Origin: Nocardioides furvisabuli
GTDB taxonomy: Bacteria > Actinomycetota > Actinomycetes > Propionibacteriales > Nocardioidaceae
Reading direction: 5' to 3'
Length of the DNA: 64,000 nt
Assembly (NCBI RefSeq): GCF_021083185.1
Contig: NZ_JAIGQB010000005.1
Location: forward strand, 62,001 to 126,000
In this document: piece after piece, positions 19,467 through 28,579 of the stretch
Layout of the letters: the number at the start of each line of letters is the position of its first letter
How positions within the stretch are numbered: position 1 is the first letter of the stretch
Notes under the pieces: generated by a model
Databases searched by the model: none
What the model was told of the DNA's origin: nothing
What the model saw: the letters and a program-made list of their open reading frames with translations, nothing else
Program-made: the position numbers and the translations under genes

Positions 19467-19516
19467 GCGGTGGCACAGGGGGAGACTGCCAGTGCAGAAG
19501 GCCCCTCACTCACCGC
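19467..19516. repeat. GCGGTGCGTGAGGGG palindrome (copy 5, diverged left arm)
   Basis: The right arm CCCCTCACTCACCGC is identical to copy 4, but the left arm reads GCGGTGGCACAGGGG. The loop again contains GTGCAGAAG. Confidence 0.65.
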
Positions 19517-19541
19517 CCGAGGGCGGGCAAGCCCCGGACGC

Positions 19542-19576
19542 AGACGAGGGCCGGGGGAGACCCCCGGCCCTCGTCT
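19542..19576 (-). terminator. Terminator of the sdhCAB operon
   Basis: AGACGAGGGCCGGGGG pairs perfectly with CCCCCGGCCCTCGTCT around the loop AGA. It begins 14 bases after the sdhB stop on the minus strand. Confidence 0.85.
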
Positions 19577-19590
19577 GGTGGACGTGCGGC

Positions 19591-20334
19591 TCAGTGGCCG
19601 TGGCGGATCGCGGTGCGCAGGTCCTTGTTGAGCTGGGAGATGACGTCGAGCGGGATCTCCTTGGGGCAGGCGGCGGTGCAGGCGCCGATGTTGGTGCAGC
19701 CGCCGAAGCCCTCGTGGTCGTGCTGGGCGACCATGTTGACCACGCGGCTGTCGCGCTCGGGCTGGCCCTGCGGGAGCTCGCCGAGGTGGGTGATCTTGGC
19801 ACCCATGAAGAGCGAGGCCGAGCCGTTGGGGCACGCCGCGACGCAGGCGCCGCAGCCGATGCAGGTGGCGACGTTGAAGGCGCGGAGCGCGTCCTCACGC
19901 GGAACGGGCACCGAGTGGGCCTCGGGCGCCGAGCCGGTGTTGACCGAGATGTAGCCGCCCTGCTGGACGATCCGGTCGAAGGCGCTGCGGTCGACGACCA
20001 GGTCCTTGATGACCGGGAAGGCGTCGGAGCGCCACGGCTCGATGGTGATCGTCTCGCCGTCGGAGAACGAGCGCATGTGGAGCTGGCAGGTCGTGGTGAC
20101 CTCCGGCCCGTGGGCGTCGCCGTTGATCATCAGCCCGCACGACCCACAGATGCCTTCGCGGCAGTCGTGGTCGAAGGCGACGGGATCCTCGCCCTTCTCG
20201 TTGAGCTGCTCGTTCAGCACGTCGAGCATCTCCAGGAAGGACATGTCCGGGGACACGTCGGAGAGCTGGTAGGTGTGCATCGCCCCGGCGGACGAGGCGT
20301 CCGGCTGGCGCCAGATCTTGAGGGTCAGGTTCAT
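19591..20334 (-). CDS. sdhB: Succinate dehydrogenase/fumarate reductase iron-sulfur subunit (type B operon)
   Basis: 247 residues. It carries electrons from the flavoprotein to the membrane subunit. The N-terminal ferredoxin-like [2Fe-2S] ligands are Cys58, Cys63, Cys66 and Cys83 (CREGICGSC ... C). The C-terminal domain has [12 protein letters not shown] (158-169) and [12 protein letters not shown] (213-224) for the [4Fe-4S] and [3Fe-4S] clusters. Size and composition match the SdhB of the sdhCAB operons of Corynebacterium glutamicum type. The ATG lies two bases after the sdhA stop, in one operon transcribed sdhC-sdhA-sdhB. Confidence 0.93.
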   Translation of the reverse strand: MNLTLKIWRQPDASSAGAMHTYQLSDVSPDMSFLEMLDVLNEQLNEKGEDPVAFDHDCREGICGSCGLMINGDAHGPEVTTTCQLHMRSFSDGETITIEPWRSDAFPVIKDLVVDRSAFDRIVQQGGYISVNTGSAPEAHSVPVPREDALRAFNVATCIGCGACVAACPNGSASLFMGAKITHLGELPQGQPERDSRVVNMVAQHDHEGFGGCTNIGACTAACPKEIPLDVISQLNKDLRTAIRHGH

Positions 20335-20336
20335 GC

Positions 20337-22376
20337 TCACTTGTAGCTCCGCTGCTTCATCTCGATGGCGGTGTAGACGAGGTCTTCCTTGTGCAGGACG
20401 GGGATGGAGTCCTCGCCGGCCCACTCCCACGCGGCGACGTAGGCGTACTCGTCGTCGTGGCGCAGCGCCTCGCCGTCCTCGGTCTGCGACTCGCCACGGA
20501 AGTGGCCACCGCACGACTCGCGTCGGTTGAGGGCGTCGATGCACATCAGCTCGCCGAGCTCGAAGAAGTCGGCCACGCGACCGGCCTTCTCGAGCGACTG
20601 GTTCAGGGTCTCGGCGCTGCCGAGGACCTTGACGTTGCGGTAGAAGTCGTCCTTGAGCGAGCGGATCAGGTCGATGGCCTTCTTCAGGCCGGTCTCGGTC
20701 CGCTCCATGCCGCAGTACTCCCACATGATGTTGCCGAGCTCGCGGTGGTAGGAGTCGACGCTGCGGGTGCCGTTCACGGACAGGAAGTGGTCGATGCGGC
20801 CCTTGACCGACTCGCGCGCCTCGACGACCGCGGGGTGGTCCTCGGTGATCTCCTCGAAAGGCCCGTCCGCGAGGTAGTCGCGGATGGTGTGGGGGAGGAC
20901 GAAGTAGCCGTCGGCCAGACCCTGCATCAGCGCGGAGGCGCCGAGCCGGTTCGCGCCGTGGTCGGAGAAGTTCGCCTCACCGGTCACGAACAGACCGGGG
21001 ATCGTGGACTGGAGGTCGTAGTCGACCCACAGGCCGCCCATGACGTAGTGCACGGCGGGGTAGATGCGCATCGGCACCTCGAACGGGTTCTCGCCCGTGA
21101 TCCGCTCGTACATGTCGAAGAGGTTGTCGTACTTCTCGGTGATGCCCTTCTTGCCGAGGCGCTCGATGGCGGCAGAGAAGTCGAGGTAGACACCACGGCG
21201 TACGCCGTCGACCTCGGGGCCGACGCCGCGACCCTCGTCGCAGACGTTCTTGGCCGCACGCGAGGCGATGTCGCGGGGGACCAGGTTGCCGAAGGAGGGG
21301 TAGATCCGCTCCAGGTAGTAGTCGCGGTCCTCCTCGGGGATCTCGCGCGGGTCCTTGTCGCAGTCGGCCTGGTTCTTCGGCACCCAGATCCGGCCGTCGT
21401 TGCGCAGCGACTCCGACATCAGGGTCAGCTTCGACTGGTGCGAGCCCGAGACCGGGATGCAGGTCGGGTGGATCTGCGTGTAGCAGGGGTTGGCCATGTA
21501 GGCGCCCTTGCGGTGCGCGCGCCACGCGGCGGTGACGTTGCAGCCCATGGCGTTGGTCGACAGGTAGAACACGTTGCCGTAGCCGCCCGAGGCGAGCACG
21601 ACGACGTCGGCGAGGTGGGTCTCGACCGCGCCGGTGACCATGTCGCGGGCGATGATGCCGCGCGCCTTGCCATCGACGGTGATGAGCTCCATCATCTCGT
21701 GGCGCGTGTACGTCGTCACGGTGCCGGCGGAGACCTGGCGCTCGAGCGCCTGGTAGGCGCCGATCAACAGCTGCTGGCCGGTCTGGCCGCGGGCGTAGAA
21801 GGTGCGCGAGACCTGCACGCCGCCGAAGGAGCGGTTGTCGAGCAGGCCGCCGTACTCGCGGGCGAACGGGACGCCCTGCGCGACGCACTGGTCGATGATG
21901 TTCGTGCTGACCTCGGCGAGGCGGTAGACGTTGGACTCGCGCGAGCGGTAGTCGCCGCCCTTGACCGTGTCGTAGAAGAGGCGGTGGACGGAGTCGCCGT
22001 CCTCCTTGTAGTTCTTCGCGGCGTTGATGCCGCCCTGCGCGGCGATGGAGTGCGCGCGGCGCGGGGAGTCCTGGTAGCAGAAGGACTTCACGTTGTAGCC
22101 GGCCTCGCCGAGGGTGGCGGCGGCCGAGGCGCCGGCCAGGCCGGTGCCGACGATGATGATCGACAGCTTGCGCCGGTTCGACGGGTTGACCAGGCGCGCC
22201 TCGAACTTGCGGTTCTGCCAGCGCTCGGCGATCGGGCCCTCGGGCGCCTTGGTGTCGACCAGCGGCGTGCCGGGCGTGTAGTAGCCCGCGGCGTCGTCGT
22301 AGTCGCCGTCGAGGAAGCCGCTGGCCGAGGCCTCGGCTGCGCTGACGGTGTCGGGCATGTCCATGTCGTGGCTCAC
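20337..22376 (-). CDS. sdhA: Succinate dehydrogenase/fumarate reductase flavoprotein subunit (type B operon)
   Basis: 679 residues from GTG 22376. It oxidises succinate to fumarate using covalently bound FAD. The dinucleotide-binding motif is [18 protein letters not shown] (73-90). His109 in [15 protein letters not shown] is the expected flavin-attachment residue. [15 protein letters not shown] and the C-terminal [11 protein letters not shown] and GANRLGAS segments form the substrate and FAD region. The long N-terminus (about 70 residues before the FAD motif) and total length fit the C. glutamicum/B. subtilis-like class that works with a single diheme membrane subunit. The start is 13 bases after sdhC. 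Confidence 0.94.
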   Translation of the reverse strand: MSHDMDMPDTVSAAEASASGFLDGDYDDAAGYYTPGTPLVDTKAPEGPIAERWQNRKFEARLVNPSNRRKLSIIIVGTGLAGASAAATLGEAGYNVKSFCYQDSPRRAHSIAAQGGINAAKNYKEDGDSVHRLFYDTVKGGDYRSRESNVYRLAEVSTNIIDQCVAQGVPFAREYGGLLDNRSFGGVQVSRTFYARGQTGQQLLIGAYQALERQVSAGTVTTYTRHEMMELITVDGKARGIIARDMVTGAVETHLADVVVLASGGYGNVFYLSTNAMGCNVTAAWRAHRKGAYMANPCYTQIHPTCIPVSGSHQSKLTLMSESLRNDGRIWVPKNQADCDKDPREIPEEDRDYYLERIYPSFGNLVPRDIASRAAKNVCDEGRGVGPEVDGVRRGVYLDFSAAIERLGKKGITEKYDNLFDMYERITGENPFEVPMRIYPAVHYVMGGLWVDYDLQSTIPGLFVTGEANFSDHGANRLGASALMQGLADGYFVLPHTIRDYLADGPFEEITEDHPAVVEARESVKGRIDHFLSVNGTRSVDSYHRELGNIMWEYCGMERTETGLKKAIDLIRSLKDDFYRNVKVLGSAETLNQSLEKAGRVADFFELGELMCIDALNRRESCGGHFRGESQTEDGEALRHDDEYAYVAAWEWAGEDSIPVLHKEDLVYTAIEMKQRSYK

Positions 22377-22389
22377 GTGCGATGACCCC

Positions 22390-23109
22390 TTACTTGGTGA
22401 TGATGCCGGCGAGGACGGCGAGCGGGACGAGCGAATAGCCGACCGAGATGACCAGCGCGGTGGCGAGACCGACCTGCTTGGCTCGACGGCGCTTGGCGGC
22501 GGTGCCCGTCCAGCCGAGCGTCTGGGCGGCGCTCCAGATGCCGTGGTGGAGATGGGCACCCAGCGCCAGCATGGCGACGAGGTAGATCACCGTCATCCAC
22601 CACACGTCGAAGGTGTCGACCAGCAGGTTGTAGGGGTCGTTGGTCGCCCCGCCCTGCGGATTGACCTTGCCGATGGTGAAGTTGAGGAGGTGCCAGACCA
22701 AGAACACCAGGATGGTGACGCCGCCCCAGCGCATCATCAGGCTCGCGCGCGTGACACCGGAGGTCTTCTTCACCGTGTACTTCGTGGTGCGGGCCCGCGC
22801 CGCACGGCGCCACAGGATGACGCCGGTGACGACGTGGACCACCAGCGACAGCAGCAGGCCCAGGCGCAGGATCCACAGCGCACCCTCGTGGGGGAGCAGC
22901 GGCTCGCCGAGCTCGCGCAGGTGCTCGGCGTACTCGTTGAACGCGTCGTGACCGGCGAACGCCTTGAGGTTGCCGTACATGTGCGCGAGCACGAAGCCCA
23001 CGAAGAGGAAGCCGCTGCCCGCCATGGCGAGCTTCAGCGCGACCGTGGTGCGCGTCGCCCGCGCGCCCTTCACCAGGGTGGGACGTGAGTCTCTGAGTTC
23101 AGTTGGCAC
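22390..23109 (-). CDS. sdhC: Succinate dehydrogenase cytochrome b558-type membrane subunit
   Basis: 239 residues with five probable membrane spans. Histidines positioned to bind two hemes are His43 (LAHMYGN), His92 (VVHVVTG), His140 (VWHLLNF) and His186-189 (GAHLHHG). This is the single-subunit, diheme anchor of type B succinate:quinone oxidoreductases, which normally use menaquinone. It is the first gene of the minus-strand sdhCAB operon and starts with GTG at 23109. The upstream region (23110-23256) is shared with the divergent Sdh1 operon. Confidence 0.9.
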   Translation of the reverse strand: MPTELRDSRPTLVKGARATRTTVALKLAMAGSGFLFVGFVLAHMYGNLKAFAGHDAFNEYAEHLRELGEPLLPHEGALWILRLGLLLSLVVHVVTGVILWRRAARARTTKYTVKKTSGVTRASLMMRWGGVTILVFLVWHLLNFTIGKVNPQGGATNDPYNLLVDTFDVWWMTVIYLVAMLALGAHLHHGIWSAAQTLGWTGTAAKRRRAKQVGLATALVISVGYSLVPLAVLAGIITK

Positions 23110-23192
23110 TCACTCACGGTATCGCGGCGCACACACGGGCGACGCGCCGAGGCCGTGTGACGTTTGTCCGGGCGCGCCCACTTCCGCTGGAG

Positions 23193-23208
23193 TGTGACTC
23201 ACGTCATA
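23193..23208. promoter_or_regulatory. CRP-like site between the two sdh operons
   Basis: TGTGACTCACGTCATA matches nine of ten positions of TGTGA-N6-TCACA. It overlaps a second inverted repeat, GTGACT/AGTCAC (23194-23213). A half-site, TGTGACGTTTGTCC, begins at 23156. The location 49-64 bases before the Sdh1 start suits control of that operon, or of both. Confidence 0.45.
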
Positions 23209-23256
23209 GTCACCAGTGTCGACAGGACCCGGATCGCCGGACCGCGTGGAGGATGC

Positions 23257-24078
23257 ATGGCATCGACCGACCAGGGCGTCACCAGCCCGACCCGTGCGCG
23301 CATCACGGAGCGCACGCTGCGACAGGACCGGTGGTGGCTGCAGCCGCTGACGACCTTCGTCGTCTTCTCCGCCTTCGTCGTCTACGCCACCGTGCGCGCC
23401 TTCATGGGACGTGACTACTACGCCTCGCCCTACCTCTCGCCGTTCTACTCGCCGTGCCTGGGCGACTGCGTGGAGGGCGCCTCGGACTTCGGCCAGCCCT
23501 TCGCGTGGTGGCCGTTGTCCGCGGCGCTGATCATCCTGATCTTCCCGCTGGGCTTCCGGATGACCTGCTACTACTACCGCAAGGCCTACTACCGCGCCTT
23601 CTGGCTGAGCCCGCCGGCGTGCGGGGTCGCCGAGCCGCACCAGTCGTACTCCGGCGAGTCGAAGCTGCCGCTGGTCCTGCAGAACGTGCACCGCTACTTC
23701 TGGTACGCCGCAGTGCTGGTCGGGCTCGTGCTGACCTTCGACGTGGTCCTCGCCTTCCGGCCGATGCCGGCGGAGTACGCCGTCGGCGACGGCGAGACCT
23801 CCGGGATCCACATGGGCCTGGGCACGCTGCTGATGATCCTCAACGTCGCCTTCATCTGGCTCTACACGCTGTCGTGCCACTCGTGCCGCCACATCGTCGG
23901 CGGCCGGCTGCGCCACTTCTCCCAGCACCCGGTCCGCTACCGGCTCTGGACGTGGGTCTCTCGGCTCAACACCAGCCACGGGAAGTGGGCGTGGTACTCG
24001 CTCTTCTCGGTCGCCATCGTCGACCTCTACATCTTCCTGCTGGCCACCGGAACGATCCAGGACGTGAGGTTCTTTTGA
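23257..24078 (+). CDS. Sdh1 membrane subunit (Rv0249c-like)
   Basis: 273 residues from ATG 23257, with GGAGG four bases upstream; a longer frame from 23164 would overlap the CRP-like sites. Five membrane spans are likely. Conserved features are VHRYFWYAAVLVGL and the cysteine/histidine-rich TLSCHSCRHIVGG. Length and content match the membrane subunit of mycobacterial Sdh1 (Rv0249c in M. tuberculosis), which feeds electrons from succinate into the menaquinone pool. It is the first gene of a three-gene operon with the flavoprotein and iron-sulfur subunits, head to head with sdhCAB. Confidence 0.82.
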   Translation: MASTDQGVTSPTRARITERTLRQDRWWLQPLTTFVVFSAFVVYATVRAFMGRDYYASPYLSPFYSPCLGDCVEGASDFGQPFAWWPLSAALIILIFPLGFRMTCYYYRKAYYRAFWLSPPACGVAEPHQSYSGESKLPLVLQNVHRYFWYAAVLVGLVLTFDVVLAFRPMPAEYAVGDGETSGIHMGLGTLLMILNVAFIWLYTLSCHSCRHIVGGRLRHFSQHPVRYRLWTWVSRLNTSHGKWAWYSLFSVAIVDLYIFLLATGTIQDVRFF

Positions 24079-24116
24079 CCACCACGACGAACGGCCCCGG
24101 CGAGGGCCGCCACCCG

Positions 24117-25943
24117 ATGACCGGCAACGCGATGTCCGGCGAGGCCCGCGGCGGCATGGAGCGCCACACGTACGACGTCGTGGTGGTCGGTGCGGGCGGA
24201 GCGGGGCTGCGCGCGGCGATCGCGGCCCACGACGCAGGCGCGCGTACGGCGATCGTGTGCAAGTCGCTGCTCGGCAAGGCGCACACGGTGATGGCCGAGG
24301 GCGGCATCGCGGCAGCGATGGGCAACCGCTGGCCGGAGGACAACTGGGAGGTCCACTTCAGGGACACGATGCGCGGCGGCAAGATGCTCAACAACTGGCG
24401 GATGGCGCAGCTGCACGCGCAGGAGGCGCCCGAGCGGGTGCAGGAGCTCGAGGACTGGGGTGCGCTCTTCGACCGCACCGAGGACGGGCTGATCTCCCAG
24501 CGCGACTTCGGGGGTCACAAGTACGCCCGGCTCGCGCACGTCGGCGACCGCACCGGCCTGGAGATGATCCGCACCCTCCAGCAGCGGGCGGTGTCGCTGG
24601 GCATCGACGTCTTCATGGAGTGCACGGTCACCGACGTCTTCAAGGACGGCGGCCGGGTGTCGGGGGCGTTCGCCTACTGGCGCGAGTCGGGGCGCTTCAT
24701 CGTCTTCGACGCACCCAGCGTCATCCTCGCCACCGGCGGGATCGGCAAGTCCTTCAAGGTCACCTCCAACTCGTGGGAGTACACCGGCGACGGCCATGCG
24801 CTCGCGATGCGGGCCGGCGCGAGCCTGATCAACATGGAGTTCGTGCAATTCCACCCCACCGGCATGGTGTGGCCGCCCTCGGTGAAGGGGCTGCTGGTCA
24901 CCGAGTCGGTGCGCGGCGACGGCGGCATCCTGAAGAATTCCGAGGGTGAGCGCTTCATGTTCGACTACATCCCCGAGTTCTTCCGGGCCGAGACCGCGGA
25001 CACCGTCGAGGAGGCGGACGCGTGGTACGAGGACAAGAAGAACAACCGCCGTCCTCCCGAGCTGCTGCCGCGCGACGAGGTGGCCCGCGCGATCAACTCC
25101 GAGATCAAGGCCGGCCGCGGCACCCCGCACGGCGGGATCTACCTCGACATCGCCTCGCGGCGCTCGCCGGAGTTCATCCGCAAGCGCCTGCCGTCGATGT
25201 ACCACCAGTTCAAGGAGCTCGCCGACGTCGACATCACCGCCGAGCCGATGGAGATCGGCCCGACCTGCCACTACGTGATGGGCGGCGTGGAGGTCGACGC
25301 CGACACCCAGGAGAGCGCGGTCACCGGACTCTACGCCGTGGGCGAGTGCTCGGGCGGCATGCACGGCTCGAACCGACTGGGTGGCAACTCGCTGGGTGAC
25401 CTGCTGGTCTTCGGCAAGCGCGCCGGCGAGCACGCATCGACGTACGCCGCCTCGCTGGGTGACGCGCGCCCGCAGGTCGACGAGGCCGACGTGAAGGCCG
25501 CGCAGGAGAGCGCGCTGGCGCCCTTCGAGGTCGAGGGCGGGGAGAACCCCTACTCCATCCAGTCCGACCTCCAGCAGTCGATGAACGACCTGGTCGGCAT
25601 CATCCGCACCCGCACCGAGCTCGAGGAGTCGCTGGGCGAGATCGAGGCCTTCAAGGAGCGGGCGCGGACGATGGTCGTCGAGGGCCACCGCCAGTACAAC
25701 CCCGGCTGGCACCTCGCGCTCGACCTGCGCAACATGCTCGTCGTCAGCGAGTGCATCGCGAAGGCTGCGCTCGCCCGCGAGGAGTCGCGCGGCGGCCACA
25801 CCCGCGACGACTTCCCGGGCCCCGATCCTGCGTGGGGCACCAAGAACCTCGTGGTCACCCTTGATGCCGCCGGCACCGGGGTGGAGCTGCACGAGAAGAC
25901 GCTGCCGGAGATGCCGGACGAGCTGAAGGGGTACTTCGCATGA
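24117..25943 (+). CDS. sdhA: Sdh1 succinate dehydrogenase flavoprotein subunit
   Basis: About 608 residues. The FAD motif VVVVGAGGAGLRAAIAA begins at residue 21 and His56 in AHTVMAEGGIAAAMGN is the expected covalent flavin site. WEVHFRDTMRGGKMLNNWRMAQLH and LISQRDFGGHKYARLAHVGDRTG are hallmarks of the Mycobacterium Sdh1 SdhA (Rv0248c). The start is uncertain: TTG 24075 overlaps the previous stop, ATG 24117 has GAGGG ten bases upstream, and ATG 24156 lies just before the conserved part. I chose 24117. The stop overlaps the next start (ATGA), so SdhB is translationally coupled. Confidence 0.93.
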   Translation: MTGNAMSGEARGGMERHTYDVVVVGAGGAGLRAAIAAHDAGARTAIVCKSLLGKAHTVMAEGGIAAAMGNRWPEDNWEVHFRDTMRGGKMLNNWRMAQLHAQEAPERVQELEDWGALFDRTEDGLISQRDFGGHKYARLAHVGDRTGLEMIRTLQQRAVSLGIDVFMECTVTDVFKDGGRVSGAFAYWRESGRFIVFDAPSVILATGGIGKSFKVTSNSWEYTGDGHALAMRAGASLINMEFVQFHPTGMVWPPSVKGLLVTESVRGDGGILKNSEGERFMFDYIPEFFRAETADTVEEADAWYEDKKNNRRPPELLPRDEVARAINSEIKAGRGTPHGGIYLDIASRRSPEFIRKRLPSMYHQFKELADVDITAEPMEIGPTCHYVMGGVEVDADTQESAVTGLYAVGECSGGMHGSNRLGGNSLGDLLVFGKRAGEHASTYAASLGDARPQVDEADVKAAQESALAPFEVEGGENPYSIQSDLQQSMNDLVGIIRTRTELEESLGEIEAFKERARTMVVEGHRQYNPGWHLALDLRNMLVVSECIAKAALAREESRGGHTRDDFPGPDPAWGTKNLVVTLDAAGTGVELHEKTLPEMPDELKGYFA

Positions 25944-26716
25944 GCTACACCTTGAAATTGCGGATCTGGCGCGGTGACCGGGACGGCGGCGAGATCCAGG
26001 ACTTCCCGGTCGAGGTGTCCGACGGCGAGGTCGTGCTCGACGCGATCCACCGCGTCCAGGCCACCCAGGCCGGGGACCTGGCCGTGCGATGGAACTGCAA
26101 GGCCGGCAAGTGCGGCTCGTGCAGCGCCGAGGTCAACGGCCGCCCGCGCCTGATGTGCATGTGTCGGCTCTCGGACTTCGAGCAGGACGAGACCATCACC
26201 GTGACGCCGATGCGCACCTTCCCGGTCATCCGCGACCTGGTGACCGACGTGTCCTTCAACTACGAGAAGGCCAAGCAGCTGCCAGCGGCCAGCCTCGGTC
26301 CCCGCGACGCCGACGGCAAGCGTCGGATGGCGCAGGTCGACGTCGAGCGCGGGCAGGAGTTCCGCAAGTGCATCGAGTGCTTCCTGTGCCAGGACGTGTG
26401 CCACGTGGTGCGCGACCACGAGGACAACAAGGAGGCCTTCGCCGGGCCTCGCTTCTTCCTGCGCTACGCCGAGCTCGACATGCACCCGCTCGACACCCAC
26501 GACCGGCGCGAGCTCGCCCAGGGTGCGGCGGGCCTGGGGATGTGCAACATCACCAAGTGCTGCACCGAGGTCTGCCCCGAGGGCATCCGGATCACCGACA
26601 ACGCGATCATCCCGATGAAGGAGCGCGTGGTGGACAAGAAGTTCGACCCGCTGGTCTGGCTGGGCAGCAAGATCGGGTTGCGCACCAAGGACGACGAGGG
26701 CCGCGTCGAGGTCTGA
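25940..26716 (+). CDS. sdhB: Sdh1 succinate dehydrogenase iron-sulfur subunit
   Basis: 258 residues; overlaps the flavoprotein gene by four bases. The [2Fe-2S] ligands lie in NCKAGKCGSC (Cys53, Cys58, Cys61) and around LMCMC (Cys73 or Cys75). The C-terminal cluster domain has KCIECFLCQDVCHVV and CNITKCCTEVCPEGI. The arrangement is that of Rv0247c-type proteins and differs clearly from the SdhB at 19.6-20.3 kb, so this strain encodes two distinct complexes rather than a duplication. Confidence 0.93.
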   Translation: MSYTLKLRIWRGDRDGGEIQDFPVEVSDGEVVLDAIHRVQATQAGDLAVRWNCKAGKCGSCSAEVNGRPRLMCMCRLSDFEQDETITVTPMRTFPVIRDLVTDVSFNYEKAKQLPAASLGPRDADGKRRMAQVDVERGQEFRKCIECFLCQDVCHVVRDHEDNKEAFAGPRFFLRYAELDMHPLDTHDRRELAQGAAGLGMCNITKCCTEVCPEGIRITDNAIIPMKERVVDKKFDPLVWLGSKIGLRTKDDEGRVEV

Positions 26717-26763
26717 GACGTATCCCATAGGCCTGCGCAGTGCCACGGATGTGACGCCCGCCC

Positions 26764-26769
26764 TATCCT
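26764..26769 (+). promoter_or_regulatory. Predicted -10 box of the mutA-mutB-meaB operon
   Basis: TATCCT ends seven bases before the mutA ATG at 26777. A TGTGACG half-site of the CRP type begins at 26750, just upstream. Confidence 0.45.
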
Positions 26770-26776
26770 GCGACTC

Positions 26777-28579
26777 ATGAGCGACCTCGACGGTGGACTG
26801 GACGAGCCCGAGGAGCTGCAGCCCGAGGAGGGCTCGCTCCGGCTGGTGGGCGAGGGCGACTCCTACGGACCTGCCGCCTGGGAGGCGGCGACGGCCGCGG
26901 TGCTGCGCAAGGCCCGGCGCCTGCGAGACGACGCACCCGACTCCGACGTCTGGTCGGTGCTGACGCGGACCACGCTCGACGGGATCGACGTGCCCCCGAT
27001 CGGGCAGCGGTCCGACCTCGACGACCTCCGCACCGAGGGCCGCCCCACGCGCTCCGGCGCCTGGGACATCCGAACGCCGCTGGTCGGCGACGACGCGGCG
27101 GCCGTCAACGAGGCGGCCCTGGTCGACCTCGACAACGGGGCCACCTCGCTGCACCTCGACCTCTCCCGCACCGTGGACCTGTCCCGCGCCCTGCGCGGCG
27201 TGCTGCTCGACCTCGCCCCGGTCACCCTCGAGCGACCCGACGCCGGGCAGTCCGAGGCGCTCGCCCGGCTGCTCGAGGACACCGCGAACGACCCCCACCC
27301 CGGCAGCAACCTCTCCGCCGACCCGGCCACTGCCGAGGTGTTCGGCCACCGCGTCGCCGACGACGGGCGTACGCCCTTCGAGTCCTTCGTCGACACGGTC
27401 CGCCGGGCGCAGGCGCTCGGCGTGCTCGGTGCCGTCGTCGACGGGACGGCGCTCCACGACGCCGGCGCGAGCGACGCCCAGGAGCTCGGCTGGACGATGG
27501 CCGTCGGCGTGCACTACCTGCGCATCCTGGTCGAGGCGGGGTTCAGCGTGGACGAGGCGGCCGGGCTCGTCGAGTTCCGCTACGCCGCGACCGACGAGCA
27601 GTTCCCCACGATCGCCAAGCTGCGCGCGGCCCGGCGGCTCTGGGCCAGGGTGCTCGAGGCCAGCGGCGCCGACGACGTCCCGCAGCGCCAGCACGTCGTC
27701 ACCAGCCGCGCCATGATGACGAAGCAGGACCCGTGGGTGAACATGCTCCGTGGCACCGTCGCCGCCTTCGCGGCGGGCGTCGGAGGCGCGGACGCGATCA
27801 CCATCGTGCCCTTCGACGAGCGGCTCGGCCAGCCCGACGCCTTCGGCCGGCGGATCGCCCGCAACACCTCCTCCCTGCTCATCGAGGAGGCGCACGTCGC
27901 CGCGGTGTCCGACCCCGCGGGTGGGTCCTACGCCGTCGAGAGGCTCACCGACGCCCTCGCGGTCGCCGGCTGGGCCGAGCTCGGCCGGATCGAGGCGGAC
28001 GGCGGGTTCGGCGAGCAGGCCGCGACGGGTGTCGAGGAGCGCGTGCGCTCCGTCGCGGCTGCCCGCGATGCCGGCATCGCCGACCGTTCGCGCCCGCTGA
28101 CCGGCATCTCGGAGTTCCCGAACCTCGCCGAGGTGCTGCCCGAGCGCGCACCGTGGGGCCGTGGCGGCGTGCGCCACTACGGCCGGGCCTACGAGGACAT
28201 GCGGGCCGAGCCCGCCACCGAGAAGGTCTTCCTGGCCACGATGGGTCCGATCGCCGCCCACACCGCGCGCGCCACCTTCGCCACCAACCTGTTCGCCGCC
28301 GGCGGCGTCGCCGTCGACGCGGCCGGCCCGACCGACGGCGTGGAGGCGGTCACGGCTGCCTACGCCGGCCAGCGGGTCGCCTGCCTGGCCGGCACCGACG
28401 CGGCCTACGCCGAGTGGGGCGACGACCTCGTCGCCGCGCTGCGGGCGGCAGGTGCGGCGTACGTCGTGCTGGCCGGCAGGCCGGGGGAGAAGACCGTGAC
28501 CGACGTCGATGACTCGTGCGCCATGGGAGTCGATGCGCTCGGCTTCCTCGGCCGGATCCGAGAGGAGCTCTCGAAGTGA
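26777..28579 (+). CDS. mutA: Methylmalonyl-CoA mutase small (beta) subunit
   Basis: 600 residues. It pairs with MutB to isomerise (R)-methylmalonyl-CoA and succinyl-CoA, linking propionyl-CoA breakdown to the TCA cycle. The sequence has mutase-like TIM-barrel segments ([32 protein letters not shown] is split across helices, and [18 protein letters not shown] and [14 protein letters not shown] follow) and a C-terminal Rossmann-like region that lacks the DxHxxG cobalamin motif, as expected for the non-catalytic subunit. The stop overlaps the mutB GTG by four bases. Confidence 0.93.
   Translation: MSDLDGGLDEPEELQPEEGSLRLVGEGDSYGPAAWEAATAAVLRKARRLRDDAPDSDVWSVLTRTTLDGIDVPPIGQRSDLDDLRTEGRPTRSGAWDIRTPLVGDDAAAVNEAALVDLDNGATSLHLDLSRTVDLSRALRGVLLDLAPVTLERPDAGQSEALARLLEDTANDPHPGSNLSADPATAEVFGHRVADDGRTPFESFVDTVRRAQALGVLGAVVDGTALHDAGASDAQELGWTMAVGVHYLRILVEAGFSVDEAAGLVEFRYAATDEQFPTIAKLRAARRLWARVLEASGADDVPQRQHVVTSRAMMTKQDPWVNMLRGTVAAFAAGVGGADAITIVPFDERLGQPDAFGRRIARNTSSLLIEEAHVAAVSDPAGGSYAVERLTDALAVAGWAELGRIEADGGFGEQAATGVEERVRSVAAARDAGIADRSRPLTGISEFPNLAEVLPERAPWGRGGVRHYGRAYEDMRAEPATEKVFLATMGPIAAHTARATFATNLFAAGGVAVDAAGPTDGVEAVTAAYAGQRVACLAGTDAAYAEWGDDLVAALRAAGAAYVVLAGRPGEKTVTDVDDSCAMGVDALGFLGRIREELSK

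Noticed and set aside
18205..19516. CRISPR-like array
   Set aside because: The repeats are palindromic, unevenly spaced, and separated by a gene; no cas genes or uniform spacers are present.
20391..22385. Plus-strand open frame of 664 codons
   Set aside because: Antisense to sdhA, with repetitive Val/Asp/Gly/Ala content and no recognisable domain.
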